A DNA stretch of 64,000 nucleotides from CAZYIW01 sp964647705 (GCA_964647705.1 CAZYIW010000001.1:50234-114233); one strand, 5' to 3'. Counted from the first letter of the stretch, positions 36,929 through 45,170 are shown. Numbers and translations: made by a program. Notes: a model not told the origin generated them from the sequence alone.

Positions 36929-37968
36929 TGAAATTAGTAATTGATGATGCTTGTTATGCCTATGATGAGATTTTTTCCTCTTTTGGTGAGGTTAAAACAC
37001 TGCCCGGTAAAGAAATTGATCAGGACTCGGTTAAAGATGCCGATATCTTGATTGTACGCTCGCGCACCAAAGTGAATAAAGCGTTGCTTGAAGGCTCCAA
37101 AGTTCGCTTTGTTGGTTCCACAGTCGCGGGCCTTGATCATGTTGATCAGGACTATCTTAAGGATAACAATATTCATTTTTTCTCCGCTCAAGGTTGTAAT
37201 GCCATGGCTGTGGCTGAATTTGTTATTAATGCTATTGTCAATCTGGCAGATAAACATCAATTCAACATCACCGATAAAACCTTGGGTATTATCGGTGTGG
37301 GTAATGTTGGCTCTAGACTGGCAGCTAAAGCGCAACTCATGGGTATTAAAACCCTGCTCAATGACCCACCAAGACAAGAAACAGAACAATTAGATCATTT
37401 TGTTGATTTAGACACAGCACTCAGTGCTGATATCGTTACCTTTCATACACCGTTAACCTTTGAAGGAAAGCATCCATCTTATCGATTATTAAATAAAGAT
37501 AATTTTCACAATATTGGCAAGCACACTATCTTGTTCAATGCCGCCAGAGGTGGTGTGATTAATGAAAAAATTTGGGAAAAAACTCAAACGTTAGAAAATA
37601 TCATTGATTGTTGGGAAAACGAGCCCAATATTAACCAAAACCTACAAAAAAACGCTTATTGGGCAACACCACACATCGCAGGGCATTCAATCGATGCCAA
37701 ATTTATGGGTAGCTTTATGGTTTACGAGGCTTTGTCTGATTTTTTAGAGGTGAAACTTGATGAAAAAGTGGCTAACTTAATCAACCCAGGGGTGTTAAGC
37801 ACAAAAAGTGATAATCTAAAAGATACTTTAAACGAAATTTACGATTTTAAGCAAGACACATTGGCAATTAAAAATTTAGAAAATTTTGAATATTACCGCC
37901 GAAATTACCCTGATCGCTTTGAATGGCATCATTATCAAACCAAAGTTAATTTGCCTATCGTCAAATAG
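36928..37968 (+). CDS. pdxB: Erythronate-4-phosphate dehydrogenase
   Basis: 346 residues of the D-2-hydroxyacid dehydrogenase family. N-terminal LVIDDACYAYDEIFSSFG, NAD-binding GIIGVGNVGSRLA (near residue 120), the catalytic His in WATPHIAGHS and the C-terminal PdxB dimerisation region (EFYYRRNYPDRFE-like) are present. Second step of the DXP-dependent pyridoxal phosphate pathway. The ATG overlaps the ung stop; two in-frame GTGs just upstream (36922, 36925) are alternatives, and the AAGGAG at 36911 suits any of them. Confidence 0.95.
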   Translation: MKLVIDDACYAYDEIFSSFGEVKTLPGKEIDQDSVKDADILIVRSRTKVNKALLEGSKVRFVGSTVAGLDHVDQDYLKDNNIHFFSAQGCNAMAVAEFVINAIVNLADKHQFNITDKTLGIIGVGNVGSRLAAKAQLMGIKTLLNDPPRQETEQLDHFVDLDTALSADIVTFHTPLTFEGKHPSYRLLNKDNFHNIGKHTILFNAARGGVINEKIWEKTQTLENIIDCWENEPNINQNLQKNAYWATPHIAGHSIDAKFMGSFMVYEALSDFLEVKLDEKVANLINPGVLSTKSDNLKDTLNEIYDFKQDTLAIKNLENFEYYRRNYPDRFEWHHYQTKVNLPIVK

Positions 37969-37988
37969 TGCATTTTCACACTTTAGGT

Positions 37989-38171
37989 TTAAGTCAGTGC
38001 GTGAGCTGCGATTTTTTTAATCAATAGCCTGATACTGTCAGCTGTTAATAGGCTAATTAGTGCAATTGCACTCATTTCAATTGGATCTGTCACTTGATTA
38101 CTATAAGCTATCATCACACCAAAAAATAACCAAAAAAACGCCCAAATAAACCGAATTACCAATTGTTTCAT
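37989..38171 (-). CDS. Small two-helix membrane protein
   Basis: 60 residues with two hydrophobic segments (FIWAFFWLFFGVMIAYS and MSAIALISLLTADSIRLLI) and a basic end. An AAGGG Shine-Dalgarno-like site lies 9 nt before the ATG. I recognise no family. It is convergent with pdxB. Confidence 0.5.
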   Translation of the reverse strand: MKQLVIRFIWAFFWLFFGVMIAYSNQVTDPIEMSAIALISLLTADSIRLLIKKIAAHALT

Positions 38172-38417
38172 TTTCTATATCCCTTACTTTACCTCCCCCT
38201 TAAAAACAAAAAAAAGACTACCTAAATCCCCACAATAAAGGATTAAAATAAGCATCTTTATCTAATCCCGACTGTTGTGCCAACACTCAGAATTTATATT
38301 ATACAGATATGTATTTAATAATTATTCTGGCTCTGGGCCAAAAAAAATAAGATAATCCTATAATCAAAGCTTTTTTCTACCTGATACAAGCTAAAAAAAA
38401 TTAACAAATTTCATCAA
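38172..38417. other. Intergenic region downstream of the FNR-family gene
   Basis: AT-rich and without an open frame of note. A minus-strand TATAAT at 38303-38298 could serve the small membrane protein gene but is 127 bp from its start. No clear terminator for the regulator gene is seen. Confidence 0.6.
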
Positions 38418-39155
38418 CTATGGATAAGATGCAATGTCCTTTAACTTCTCTGTATCTATGACTTCAACTCTTCGATGCGAGTAATCAATAATTCTGTCTT
38501 TTTTAAATTGTGACATCACTCGTGATACATGAACCTTGGTCAACCCAATAATATCAGCCATATCCTCTTGATTTAATGGGAAAAAATTTTTATCTCTGTT
38601 TTTTTCTGAAGGCAGTTTTGAAACATTAGAAATTTTACTTTTTATATGCAAAATCAAATATGCCAACCCTTGGGTAGCGTCTTTTCTTGACGAGCTTAAC
38701 AGTAATTGCTGGTATGCATGGGTATTTTTATTAAAAATTTCAACCACTCTCTTGGCGATTTTGGGAACATTTGTAATCAGCGTATTGATGGTCTTATTGC
38801 TAATAATACAAGCATTCACATCAGTAATTGCACGGACAAAATAATTGCTATTTTGACTCTTATGAGAAAATGCAATCGTCTCTCCTGGTGTGATAAGTTG
38901 ATATATTTGACGAGTGCCGTTTGATAGATAAGATCCTATAATTAAATAACCCGAATTCACACAGATTGAAAAATTAACTGAATCTTTTTCTTGTATTAAA
39001 ATCTCTCCTGCACTATAAAAACTCTTTTTATCTATAAAAGCCTCCAAATTGGATATCTCATCAGCAGTTAACTCGGTAAATATCCCTAATTTTCCTGACG
39101 CGCAATCGATGCAATTATCAGCTATTTTATTGTTTGGCTCGCAGGCACAAATCAT
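38418..39155 (-). CDS. Crp/Fnr-family transcriptional regulator, FNR-like
   Basis: 245 residues: N-terminal cysteine cluster (C3, C5, C15, C18), cyclic-nucleotide-type beta barrel, long dimer helix and C-terminal winged helix. CIDC aligns with the C20/C23 pair of E. coli FNR and the Cys in VNACIIS with C122, but the C29 equivalent is a Gly, so C3 or C5 would have to be the fourth ligand if it holds an iron-sulfur cluster. The recognition helix reads LTKVHVSRVM; E. coli FNR has LTVETISRLL, so the base-contacting Glu is Val here. It lies directly after fccBA and has an FNR-like box in its own promoter region. Confidence 0.88.
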   Translation of the reverse strand: MICACEPNNKIADNCIDCASGKLGIFTELTADEISNLEAFIDKKSFYSAGEILIQEKDSVNFSICVNSGYLIIGSYLSNGTRQIYQLITPGETIAFSHKSQNSNYFVRAITDVNACIISNKTINTLITNVPKIAKRVVEIFNKNTHAYQQLLLSSSRKDATQGLAYLILHIKSKISNVSKLPSEKNRDKNFFPLNQEDMADIIGLTKVHVSRVMSQFKKDRIIDYSHRRVEVIDTEKLKDIASYP

Positions 39156-39224
39156 AACTTCTCCAACAGTGAAGTTATGAATATATATCTATTTAGACTG
39201 TTTTTTGATATTTTCTAGTTTTAT

Positions 39225-39238
39225 GTGATTTTAATCAA
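39225..39238 (-). promoter_or_regulatory. FNR-like box upstream of the Crp/Fnr-family gene
   Basis: On the minus strand TTGATTAAAATCAC matches TTGAT-N4-ATCAA at 9 of 10 fixed bases. It is 70 bp before the start codon; the -10 is not clear (TATATT at 39185-39180 would put the box near -58.5). Autoregulation is possible. Confidence 0.55.
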
Positions 39239-39239
39239 A

Positions 39240-39268
39240 TAAAAAAAGCCCAGATCAAATCTGGGCTT
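39240..39268 (-). terminator. Rho-independent terminator of fccAB
   Basis: AGCCCAGAT and ATCTGGGCT (39247-39255, 39259-39267) form a stem with a 3-nt loop; on the minus strand it is followed by seven Ts. It lies 30 bp after the fccB stop. Confidence 0.88.
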
Positions 39269-39297
39269 AAAACTTTTTTTAAGTTTTATAGGACTAA

Positions 39298-40596
39298 TTA
39301 TCCAAAAGTATCATGAACAATATTGTCATACCAAGAATAGCCGTTTTCTTGTTCTCTTGGTCTAAGCTTTGAATCAAATTTGCTAGGTGTTAATCCGCCA
39401 GAGCCTTTAACTTTATTGATTTTTCCATTTTTAAAGTTATAAACCATAGCAACTGAAATACCATCGCCCGGAGCGATAACACTGTAACAAGTATTGACAT
39501 AGGAAGGCTCTGGTGCCTTTTCACCATTAAGTAGTGCCACCACTGCAGCCGCACATACCTTACCTTCTGAATTTGCCGCATAGCCAGATTTAGGTAAAGG
39601 TGCTTGGATTGCAGAGTCACCCACAACATGAATATTTTTATGGATAGTGGACTCAAAAGTATCGCCCTTAATTGGACACCAACCAGTTTTATCAGTAAGA
39701 CCTGCAATATGCGCAATCTCGCCAGCCTTTTGTGCTGGAATGATATTGATTACATCGCCTTTATAATCATCTACTTCACCAGAAAGGGTCATGCCATCAA
39801 CATCAACTGATTCAATCTTACCACCAGCTGAACCTTTAACCCACTCGATCAGTGAGTTGTCTGTACCATAACCATAGTGTCTAGCCCAACCAGATGTGAA
39901 TAATCCAAATTTAGAAAATTTTTCTTTATCATCTAAAACCAACACCTTGCCTGTAGGGTTGTGATTTTTCAAATAGTGTGCAATCTGCGCTGCGCGTTCA
40001 TATGGCCCTGGAGGACAACGAAACGGATTAGGTGGAGCAGAAATAATAACCGTACCACCTTTACGCATGGACTTAATTTGATCGCGTAATAGCGCCGTTT
40101 GAGGGCCGGCTTTCCAAGCGTGTGTAATCTTTGTGTTGGCTACCTTATCGTTGTAACCATCAATCTTGTCATATCTAAATGAAACGCCGGGAGAGATAAC
40201 TAAACGATCATAATTAAATGTTTTTCCACCTGCGGTTTTAACTTTTTTTGCATTTGCATCAATGTCTACCGCTTTGTCAATTACCACATTAACGCCATGG
40301 TTCTTAAGTCCATGATAACCAAACTTAAGATCGTCTAATTTGCGCCCGCCACTTAATACTTCATTAGAGCCGAAACATGTGAAATAATTTTCATTCGCTT
40401 CAATCAATGTAACATCGATCGATTTGTCCATCATACGAATATATTTGGCAGTTACTGCACCACCCATACCCCCGCCAACAACGACAACTTTTTTACTAGC
40501 GCCGCCAATTGCAAATGGTGTATAAGATGCAGCCGTAGCTACAGTAGCACCAAGACCTACTGTTTTTAAGAAACTTCTTCTATCTTGTTTTTTCAT
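39298..40596 (-). CDS. fccB: Flavocytochrome c sulfide dehydrogenase, flavoprotein subunit
   Basis: 432 residues. A Tat signal (DRRSFLKTVG, then a hydrophobic stretch to about residue 32) is followed by the FAD motif VVVVGGGMGG. Family markers are CPPGPYERAAQ with one of the redox-active cysteines, and VNTCYSVIAPGDGIS with a second cysteine near the C-terminus; FCSD C-terminal SKFDSKLRPREQENGYSWY is clear. It oxidises sulfide to polysulfide or sulfur in the periplasm and passes electrons to FccA. It follows fccA by 12 bp. Confidence 0.96.
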   Translation of the reverse strand: MKKQDRRSFLKTVGLGATVATAASYTPFAIGGASKKVVVVGGGMGGAVTAKYIRMMDKSIDVTLIEANENYFTCFGSNEVLSGGRKLDDLKFGYHGLKNHGVNVVIDKAVDIDANAKKVKTAGGKTFNYDRLVISPGVSFRYDKIDGYNDKVANTKITHAWKAGPQTALLRDQIKSMRKGGTVIISAPPNPFRCPPGPYERAAQIAHYLKNHNPTGKVLVLDDKEKFSKFGLFTSGWARHYGYGTDNSLIEWVKGSAGGKIESVDVDGMTLSGEVDDYKGDVINIIPAQKAGEIAHIAGLTDKTGWCPIKGDTFESTIHKNIHVVGDSAIQAPLPKSGYAANSEGKVCAAAVVALLNGEKAPEPSYVNTCYSVIAPGDGISVAMVYNFKNGKINKVKGSGGLTPSKFDSKLRPREQENGYSWYDNIVHDTFG

Positions 40597-40608
40597 CAGT
40601 CTTCCCCT

Positions 40609-41196
40609 TTATTCACCGCTTACGTAATAATCGGTGATTTTTTCAAATGCATCAGCATCACGCTTGAGCATTCTTTTCATCTTCTTAGCCATTTTCTTTT
40701 CCATATCACGCGAACCATCGTGTAAGTCAGCTAATGTCCACTCTAAGTACATCCTAGCGCTACCAGATAGTTGACCTGCATCGTCATCTGCTAGAGCACC
40801 ACCTTCAGTATGGCATTTATCACAATATTTATCGTGCAATGCTTTTCCTCTTTCTACATTCGCTGCATTAAACTTTTGATTTGTGTTTTTAAACGCTGGT
40901 TGATCTGCAAAAAAACCTGCCATTTCTTCGATTTCTTCTTCAGAATATCCTTTTGCTATTCTTCCCATAATCGTAGATCCTCTATCACCAGACTTATATG
41001 CGTTCATTGTTTCAATCATATAAGTTTCGGATAAACCAGCGATAGAAGGTATAGCATCAGCGACACTAGCGCCATTAGTACCGTGGCAACCGGCACATGT
41101 ATTACCAAGCATAGCACCTGATGGCACAGCTTGAGACGCTAACCCCATTAGCAGTCCAACAGATAGTAATGCAGATTTAACAATCGTATATCTCAT
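40609..41196 (-). CDS. fccA: Flavocytochrome c sulfide dehydrogenase, diheme cytochrome subunit
   Basis: 195 residues. Signal peptide to about residue 23 (SQAVP), then two class I cytochrome domains with CAGCHG and CDKCHT. It carries electrons from FccB to the respiratory chain. ATGs at 41208, 41199 and 41196 are in frame; GGAG lies 3 to 6 nt before the last two, so I take 41196. The promoter has the dyad shared with nap at -41.5 (41343-41354) and a TAGAAT -10. Confidence 0.93.
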   Translation of the reverse strand: MRYTIVKSALLSVGLLMGLASQAVPSGAMLGNTCAGCHGTNGASVADAIPSIAGLSETYMIETMNAYKSGDRGSTIMGRIAKGYSEEEIEEMAGFFADQPAFKNTNQKFNAANVERGKALHDKYCDKCHTEGGALADDDAGQLSGSARMYLEWTLADLHDGSRDMEKKMAKKMKRMLKRDADAFEKITDYYVSGE

Positions 41197-41313
41197 CATA
41201 AACTCCATGTTGTTTGTTTAAAATTAACTTCCACCTTGTAATAAAGGTAGAGTCTCCTCGCGTAATAATAAAAAACAAGCACAATCTTTCTTGTAAGTTA
41301 TTAATATTCAAGA

Positions 41314-41354
41314 ATTCTATACAATGATTTTTAAATAAAAAACAACATAGGTTA
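41314..41354 (-). promoter_or_regulatory. fccAB promoter with Crp/Fnr-type dyad at -41.5
   Basis: On the minus strand TAACCTATGTTG (41354-41343) is followed after 23 bp by TAGAAT (41319-41314). The predicted start is 41307 and the dyad centre falls at -41.5. The same motif and spacing occur before napD. Confidence 0.68.
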
Positions 41355-41481
41355 TTTCCACAAAAAAAAATTTAAATATAATTGAAACTACTCTACCCAG
41401 CTGTTTATATAACTCTGATTAGGTTGTCAAAAAGGTGGATAGAGCCACTATCAAACAGGTGTCATCTATGGTTTTTTATTC

Positions 41482-42024
41482 ATGCTCAAATTAACAACTT
41501 TTTTTCTATTTTTTGGTTTTCTTACCAATATTCATGCGAATACGCTGATCAATACAATTGTTAATGATAAGTATGAAAATGTTCGTGACAACTTGGTTGA
41601 TGCAATCGAACAAAAATCAATAAAAATCTCTAAAATTTTCCAGGCAAGTGCCATGTTGGATCGCACCCAAAGTGAGGTGTTTAGTATGTCAGGTATGTAT
41701 TCCAGGATGCAAAGCGGACTTAACAAAATGCTCACTATGCCAAACTTGGGGCAAACAAATAAACGCCCCAAACCTAAAAGAGTTTATGAAAAAGCAGAAA
41801 TTATTGAATTTTGCTCGGCCGATATTTCGCATGAATTAATACTTGCCAACCCGCTTAATATTGCAATTTGTCCGTTTAAAATCGCTATTTTTTCTTTGGC
41901 TGATTCACCTCATCAGACTCACTTGGTCTATTATAAATTTGTACCCATGGATAAGGACTCTAAAGCTGTTATCGACAAAGCCAATCATTTAATCGAAACA
42001 CTGGTAGAAAACGCATCTTGGTAA
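41482..42024 (+). CDS. Exported DUF302-like protein
   Basis: 180 residues with a signal peptide (ending IHA). The second half resembles DUF302: EIIEFCSADISHELI, then PLNIAICPFKIAIFSLAD, HLVYYKF and a final helix ending near the C-terminus, parallel to the DUF302 domain of the cytochrome at 8951. The middle has a Met/Ser-rich helix. The TAA stop lies inside the left arm of an attC-like site (42019-42089), as in integron cassettes. No Shine-Dalgarno is obvious. Confidence 0.7.
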   Translation: MLKLTTFFLFFGFLTNIHANTLINTIVNDKYENVRDNLVDAIEQKSIKISKIFQASAMLDRTQSEVFSMSGMYSRMQSGLNKMLTMPNLGQTNKRPKPKRVYEKAEIIEFCSADISHELILANPLNIAICPFKIAIFSLADSPHQTHLVYYKFVPMDKDSKAVIDKANHLIETLVENASW

Positions 42025-42089
42025 CGACCCAAATCAGGTGACTAAAAATGCGTCAGCGTTTTTTGGTCACCTGGATTTTTTTGTTAGGC
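42019..42089 (+). other. Integron attC-like site (weak), also a terminator-like hairpin
   Basis: Ends in GTTAGGC (42083-42089). AATCAGGTGAC pairs with GTCACCTGGATT, the right arm holding one extra base, then runs of A and T pair around TGCGTCAGCG. The left R box is TGGTAAC, matching only the TAAC part. The T-run after the stem also makes it a plausible rho-independent terminator for the 41482 gene. Confidence 0.4.
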
Positions 42090-42245
42090 TAATAACTTGA
42101 ATTAATCATGATATTAACCCTTGCGACAAGCCAACCAAAAGTTAAAGCGTTGCAAAGCAACAATTTATTAATCCATTACCAAATTAAGCAATGCAACAAT
42201 GCTAGACCTGTCCCATAGTCGTTGGCCAGTTTAAGTGCATACGTC
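42090..42245. other. Spacer between attC-like site and DUF3365 gene
   Basis: No convincing gene. It contains a small hairpin (GTTGC-AAA-GCAAC near 42149-42161) and a short plus-strand open frame of about 36 codons from an ATG near 42109 that I do not trust. Confidence 0.4.
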
Positions 42246-42815
42246 TTACAACTTCTTTTTAAGGGTAAAAGCACCGCGTACCTGGCCAACTTTGTATCCA
42301 CGCGCCTTATCTGTAGGATAAAGCTCATCAATTTTAGCGGTGATTTTAGGGTCGATATTCTCGCCGTGACACTTTAGGCAAGGCATTTTTTCTAATGGTG
42401 GCATCACGATCCCTTTCATAAAACGAAAATATTTACTCCCATGTTCCTCAACTATTTCAGCGTAGGCTAAAGTGGTTGGCGACTCGCCACTAGCTCGACG
42501 TTCTTCAAATTTCTTTAGTACAGTGCTCTCCCATGCGTCTGGAGCATTGTTAGGATTGCGCAACTTTAGGCTTGTACGAGCAACATGCCACTTGGATTCT
42601 TCAGAGTGTTTCGCTGTAATAACTGGAGCTGCTATGTTGCATGCACTCATTGCTGTGACCGGTCCTCCAGACTTCATCGCTTTACCCAATGTACCTTTTA
42701 GCTCTTTAAAAAAAGCACCAGTAATCATCTTGGCATCTTCTTTATATTGCGTCATTTCAGCATTGGCAGTAAGTGCCAAGCTATAAAAAATTATGGTAAG
42801 GACTATTTTTCTCAT
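42246..42815 (-). CDS. Exported DUF3365 c-type haem protein
   Basis: 189 residues: signal peptide (ending TANA), then a DUF3365 (Tll0287-like) domain with the N-terminal MSACNIAAPVI segment, SLKLRNPNNAPDAWE and a single haem motif CLKCHG near residue 145. DUF3365 domains are haem-bearing sensors or redox proteins. It is the only gene between the two attC-like sites and is read opposite to their orientation. Confidence 0.87.
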   Translation of the reverse strand: MRKIVLTIIFYSLALTANAEMTQYKEDAKMITGAFFKELKGTLGKAMKSGGPVTAMSACNIAAPVITAKHSEESKWHVARTSLKLRNPNNAPDAWESTVLKKFEERRASGESPTTLAYAEIVEEHGSKYFRFMKGIVMPPLEKMPCLKCHGENIDPKITAKIDELYPTDKARGYKVGQVRGAFTLKKKL

Positions 42816-42865
42816 ATTGTCTCCTATTGGTGGTTATTAATTATTGTATCACTTTGTACTTTAAG

Positions 42866-42957
42866 GCCTAACGCCACGCATCACCGGTAGCAAAAAGCAG
42901 AGCGACGAGGAACAAGAAGTGGCACTTTTTGCTGTCCGGTGAATGCGATTGTTAGGC
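42866..42957 (+). other. Integron attC-like recombination site
   Basis: 92 bp. R boxes GCCTAAC (42866-42872) and GTTAGGC (42951-42957) pair fully; spacers GCCAC and GATT do not pair; L boxes GCATCACCGG (42878-42887) and CCGGTGAATGC (42936-42946) pair with one bulged base in the right arm; then AGCAAAAAG pairs with CTTTTTGCT around a 27-nt loop. This is the layout of an attC site in the plus orientation. No integrase is in the window. Confidence 0.6.
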
Positions 42958-42963
42958 TAATAA

Positions 42964-43731
42964 TTACTTATCTACTGCAACTGAAACACTAATTAACCCT
43001 ATAACATCACCAGCATCAAGACCATCTTTTTGAAAACCCAACATATCAAGCTCCCCTTTGGGTTTACCGTGACAACCTAAACATGGTGGTATTAAATTGA
43101 TTGGATCAAAATAGCGATAAACTTTCTGTTTTCCCATCATTGCAAATTCTCCTTCTGGTTTTGCACTAGTCCCTGCTTTTACAAATTTGGTTAATACCTC
43201 GATTTCTTTTACATCAGGAGCATTGCTAGGATGGCGATAATTTATAGCAGGTTGTTTTGTAACAATTCCAGTTCTTGAATTAAATATAAGACCGGCTTCT
43301 CTTGCCCATTTTGCTGGAAGAAAATGTTTCCATTTAACTCCTTTGACATTTAATCTATCTTGGTTGTTGTCCATAGCCTGTTTGCCAGCCCAGACTAATT
43401 TTTCAATAATGCGTTTTTGAGTAGGAGATGCTGACATAAATTCAGCTTCTAGTGAATGCTGCCACTGTTCAGCAAAAACATCACCAGTGAATCCTTTGTC
43501 TCCTAATTTTGGATCGGTTAATTTCTTCATTTGAGCAAAAATTACCAATCGCCCTTTTCCGATTGCTTTTGAAATCATATCAGCAGTTGATTGAGCTTCA
43601 TTTTCTGATACTTTTTCTAGAAATAAGTATTCAGGATGCCCTCCTTTTGCTGGTATGCCTATTTTGTCACCAGCATTTACATAAGATACTGAAAACAAGA
43701 AAGCCAACATTAAAAACATTAGTTTTTTCAT
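42964..43731 (-). CDS. Exported DUF3365 c-type haem protein
   Basis: 255 residues. Signal peptide (ending YVNA), then a DUF3365 domain. Family pattern: NYRHPSNAPDVKE, YRYFDPINLIPPCLGCHG (haem-binding) and GELDMLGFQKDGLDAGD, then GLISVSVAV. Related to the gene at 42246 but longer, with an extra helical region in the N-terminal half. It stands beside the soxYZ end of the nap cluster; direct involvement there is a guess. Confidence 0.87.
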   Translation of the reverse strand: MKKLMFLMLAFLFSVSYVNAGDKIGIPAKGGHPEYLFLEKVSENEAQSTADMISKAIGKGRLVIFAQMKKLTDPKLGDKGFTGDVFAEQWQHSLEAEFMSASPTQKRIIEKLVWAGKQAMDNNQDRLNVKGVKWKHFLPAKWAREAGLIFNSRTGIVTKQPAINYRHPSNAPDVKEIEVLTKFVKAGTSAKPEGEFAMMGKQKVYRYFDPINLIPPCLGCHGKPKGELDMLGFQKDGLDAGDVIGLISVSVAVDK

Positions 43732-43852
43732 AATTTTCCTCCATTGGATAGGTTGATTACCGCAATTATAAGATTAGCAATTATCAGTGCGGCACCTGAT
43801 ATTGCTTTTGTAGAACCTAACAGCTATAACTCTATAGAAACCATTCATATGC

Positions 43853-44323
43853 CTATCTAAGCCAGGGCATGAATATTTTCTCAGGCTCAGTAAATTTATT
43901 GATATCACGACGCATATTAAACATAAAATTGTTCATTACTGACATGTCATTACTCATCTGTGAGATAGAACTACTCATGCCTTGAATATTACTATTCATT
44001 TGAGAGATTTCACCAGACATATTGTTCATACTACCCCCCATCGTGGTGATTGATTTTGTCATCACATTCATGTCATCCGCCACATCTGAAAGGTCGTCGC
44101 CCATTCTTTTTTGACCATTGACCATTGAGCTTGCCATTTGCACCATGTTTTCTGCCATACCGTTCATGTTAAGTGCCATAGAGTGGACATCATTGGTCAT
44201 CTGCTCAACAGATTTTGTCATATCATTCATATCCTTGCCCATGTTGAACATAAAAGAACCCATGCCATAAGTTACAACTATCCCTGCAAATAACATGAAT
44301 ATTCTGATGGCTTTATTTTCCAT
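43853..44323 (-). CDS. Membrane-anchored methionine-rich coiled-coil protein
   Basis: 156 residues from the ATG at 44323 (the frame opens at 44362). One N-terminal membrane helix (IRIFMLFAGIVVTYGMGSF) is followed by about 110 residues of low-complexity helix in which Met recurs every three to four residues with Asn, Asp and Ser (MNDMTKS, MNGMAENM, MSSSISQMSNDM). Presumed to be a periplasmic coiled coil; no named family. An inverted repeat (AGCGGATT/AATCCGCT, 44332-44360) lies between it and soxZ. Last gene of the nap-sox run. Confidence 0.75.
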   Translation of the reverse strand: MENKAIRIFMLFAGIVVTYGMGSFMFNMGKDMNDMTKSVEQMTNDVHSMALNMNGMAENMVQMASSMVNGQKRMGDDLSDVADDMNVMTKSITTMGGSMNNMSGEISQMNSNIQGMSSSISQMSNDMSVMNNFMFNMRRDINKFTEPEKIFMPWLR

Positions 44324-44373
44324 TGGTTGGCAGCGGATTATCTGTCTTAAATCCGCTAACATCGGCTAAAGAA

Positions 44374-44682
44374 TTATTTAACTTTGGTGGATGCAGTATT
44401 TGACTCGCCGGTATTGCTTTTCCATGATAGTGTAATGGTATCGCCCTTAGCGCCCTTCATTTTAAATGCCAAATACGGATCTGAAGAAACAGTTGAATTT
44501 GGCGTTAATGTGAGTATATGTACACCATTTTTATCTATTTTGATGTGATTAATATAATCTTCAGGAACTAAATTGCCATTTTTATCTTTTCTTCGACCAG
44601 TTTCCATTGGGTGTTTGACTTTATATTTAACCTCAATTAGGCCATTTTTCATTTTTGCTCTTGCTTTAATTTTCTTTGCCAT
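44374..44682 (-). CDS. soxZ: Thiosulfate oxidation carrier subunit SoxZ
   Basis: 102 residues of the SoxZ immunoglobulin-like fold: KARAKMKNGLIEVKYKVKHPMETG at the N-terminus, DYINHIKI and a C-terminal KGDTITLSWKSNTGES. It pairs with SoxY in the periplasm; no signal peptide of its own, so it would be carried by SoxY. 21 bp after soxY. Confidence 0.95.
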   Translation of the reverse strand: MAKKIKARAKMKNGLIEVKYKVKHPMETGRRKDKNGNLVPEDYINHIKIDKNGVHILTLTPNSTVSSDPYLAFKMKGAKGDTITLSWKSNTGESNTASTKVK

Positions 44683-44703
44683 AATAATTCTCCTATTGAT
44701 TTT

Positions 44704-45138
44704 TTAGCAGCCACCTTTAGTGACTTTTGTATGACCTGTTGCACTGACAAAGCCACTTTCAGTCTTGGCAATTGCTGTTACTTTTGTTGGTGCGCCCATC
44801 TTCACTCTAAAGCCTGCGTATGCAAGCGCATCAGCGGATTCAAAATCAACCTGCATGGCAACAGGTTTCTGGTTTTCGTGAACAATCAGATATATGGACT
44901 TAACTCCATTTAATCTTGTAGCATCAACTGATACTGGAACCTGTGCGCCATTTTCAGCCAACTTTGGAAGATTGACTATCAGCTTGTTTGACGCACTGTG
45001 AGTGCCGCCGGTGATGTCGTTAATAGCATCTACGGCTTTTAATTTGCCCATGATATTCGCCAAAACATTCATAGACGATATACTTGTGAGGGTAAAGACG
45101 CTTCCCAGTATTGTTTTTATTGCAAACCTTCTATTCAT
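44704..45138 (-). CDS. soxY: Thiosulfate oxidation carrier subunit SoxY
   Basis: 144 residues. A Tat-like/Sec signal (MNRRFAIKTILGSVFTL) is followed by the SoxY domain and the diagnostic swinging-arm C-terminus KGGC, whose Cys holds the sulfur intermediate. It carries sulfane sulfur during thiosulfate oxidation. It follows napF by 32 bp in the same direction. Confidence 0.96.
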   Translation of the reverse strand: MNRRFAIKTILGSVFTLTSISSMNVLANIMGKLKAVDAINDITGGTHSASNKLIVNLPKLAENGAQVPVSVDATRLNGVKSIYLIVHENQKPVAMQVDFESADALAYAGFRVKMGAPTKVTAIAKTESGFVSATGHTKVTKGGC

Positions 45139-45170
45139 TATGTTTTCCTCTTATGATATAAATTTAAAAA

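Noticed and set aside
38330..38350. Terminator at GGCTCTGGGCC
   Set aside because: The stem is only three pairs and the A-run is on the wrong side for the minus-strand gene.
42841..42963. Transposon end or MITE
   Set aside because: The bulge in one arm, unpaired spacers and GTTAGGC end fit attC better, and there is no target-site duplication or transposase.
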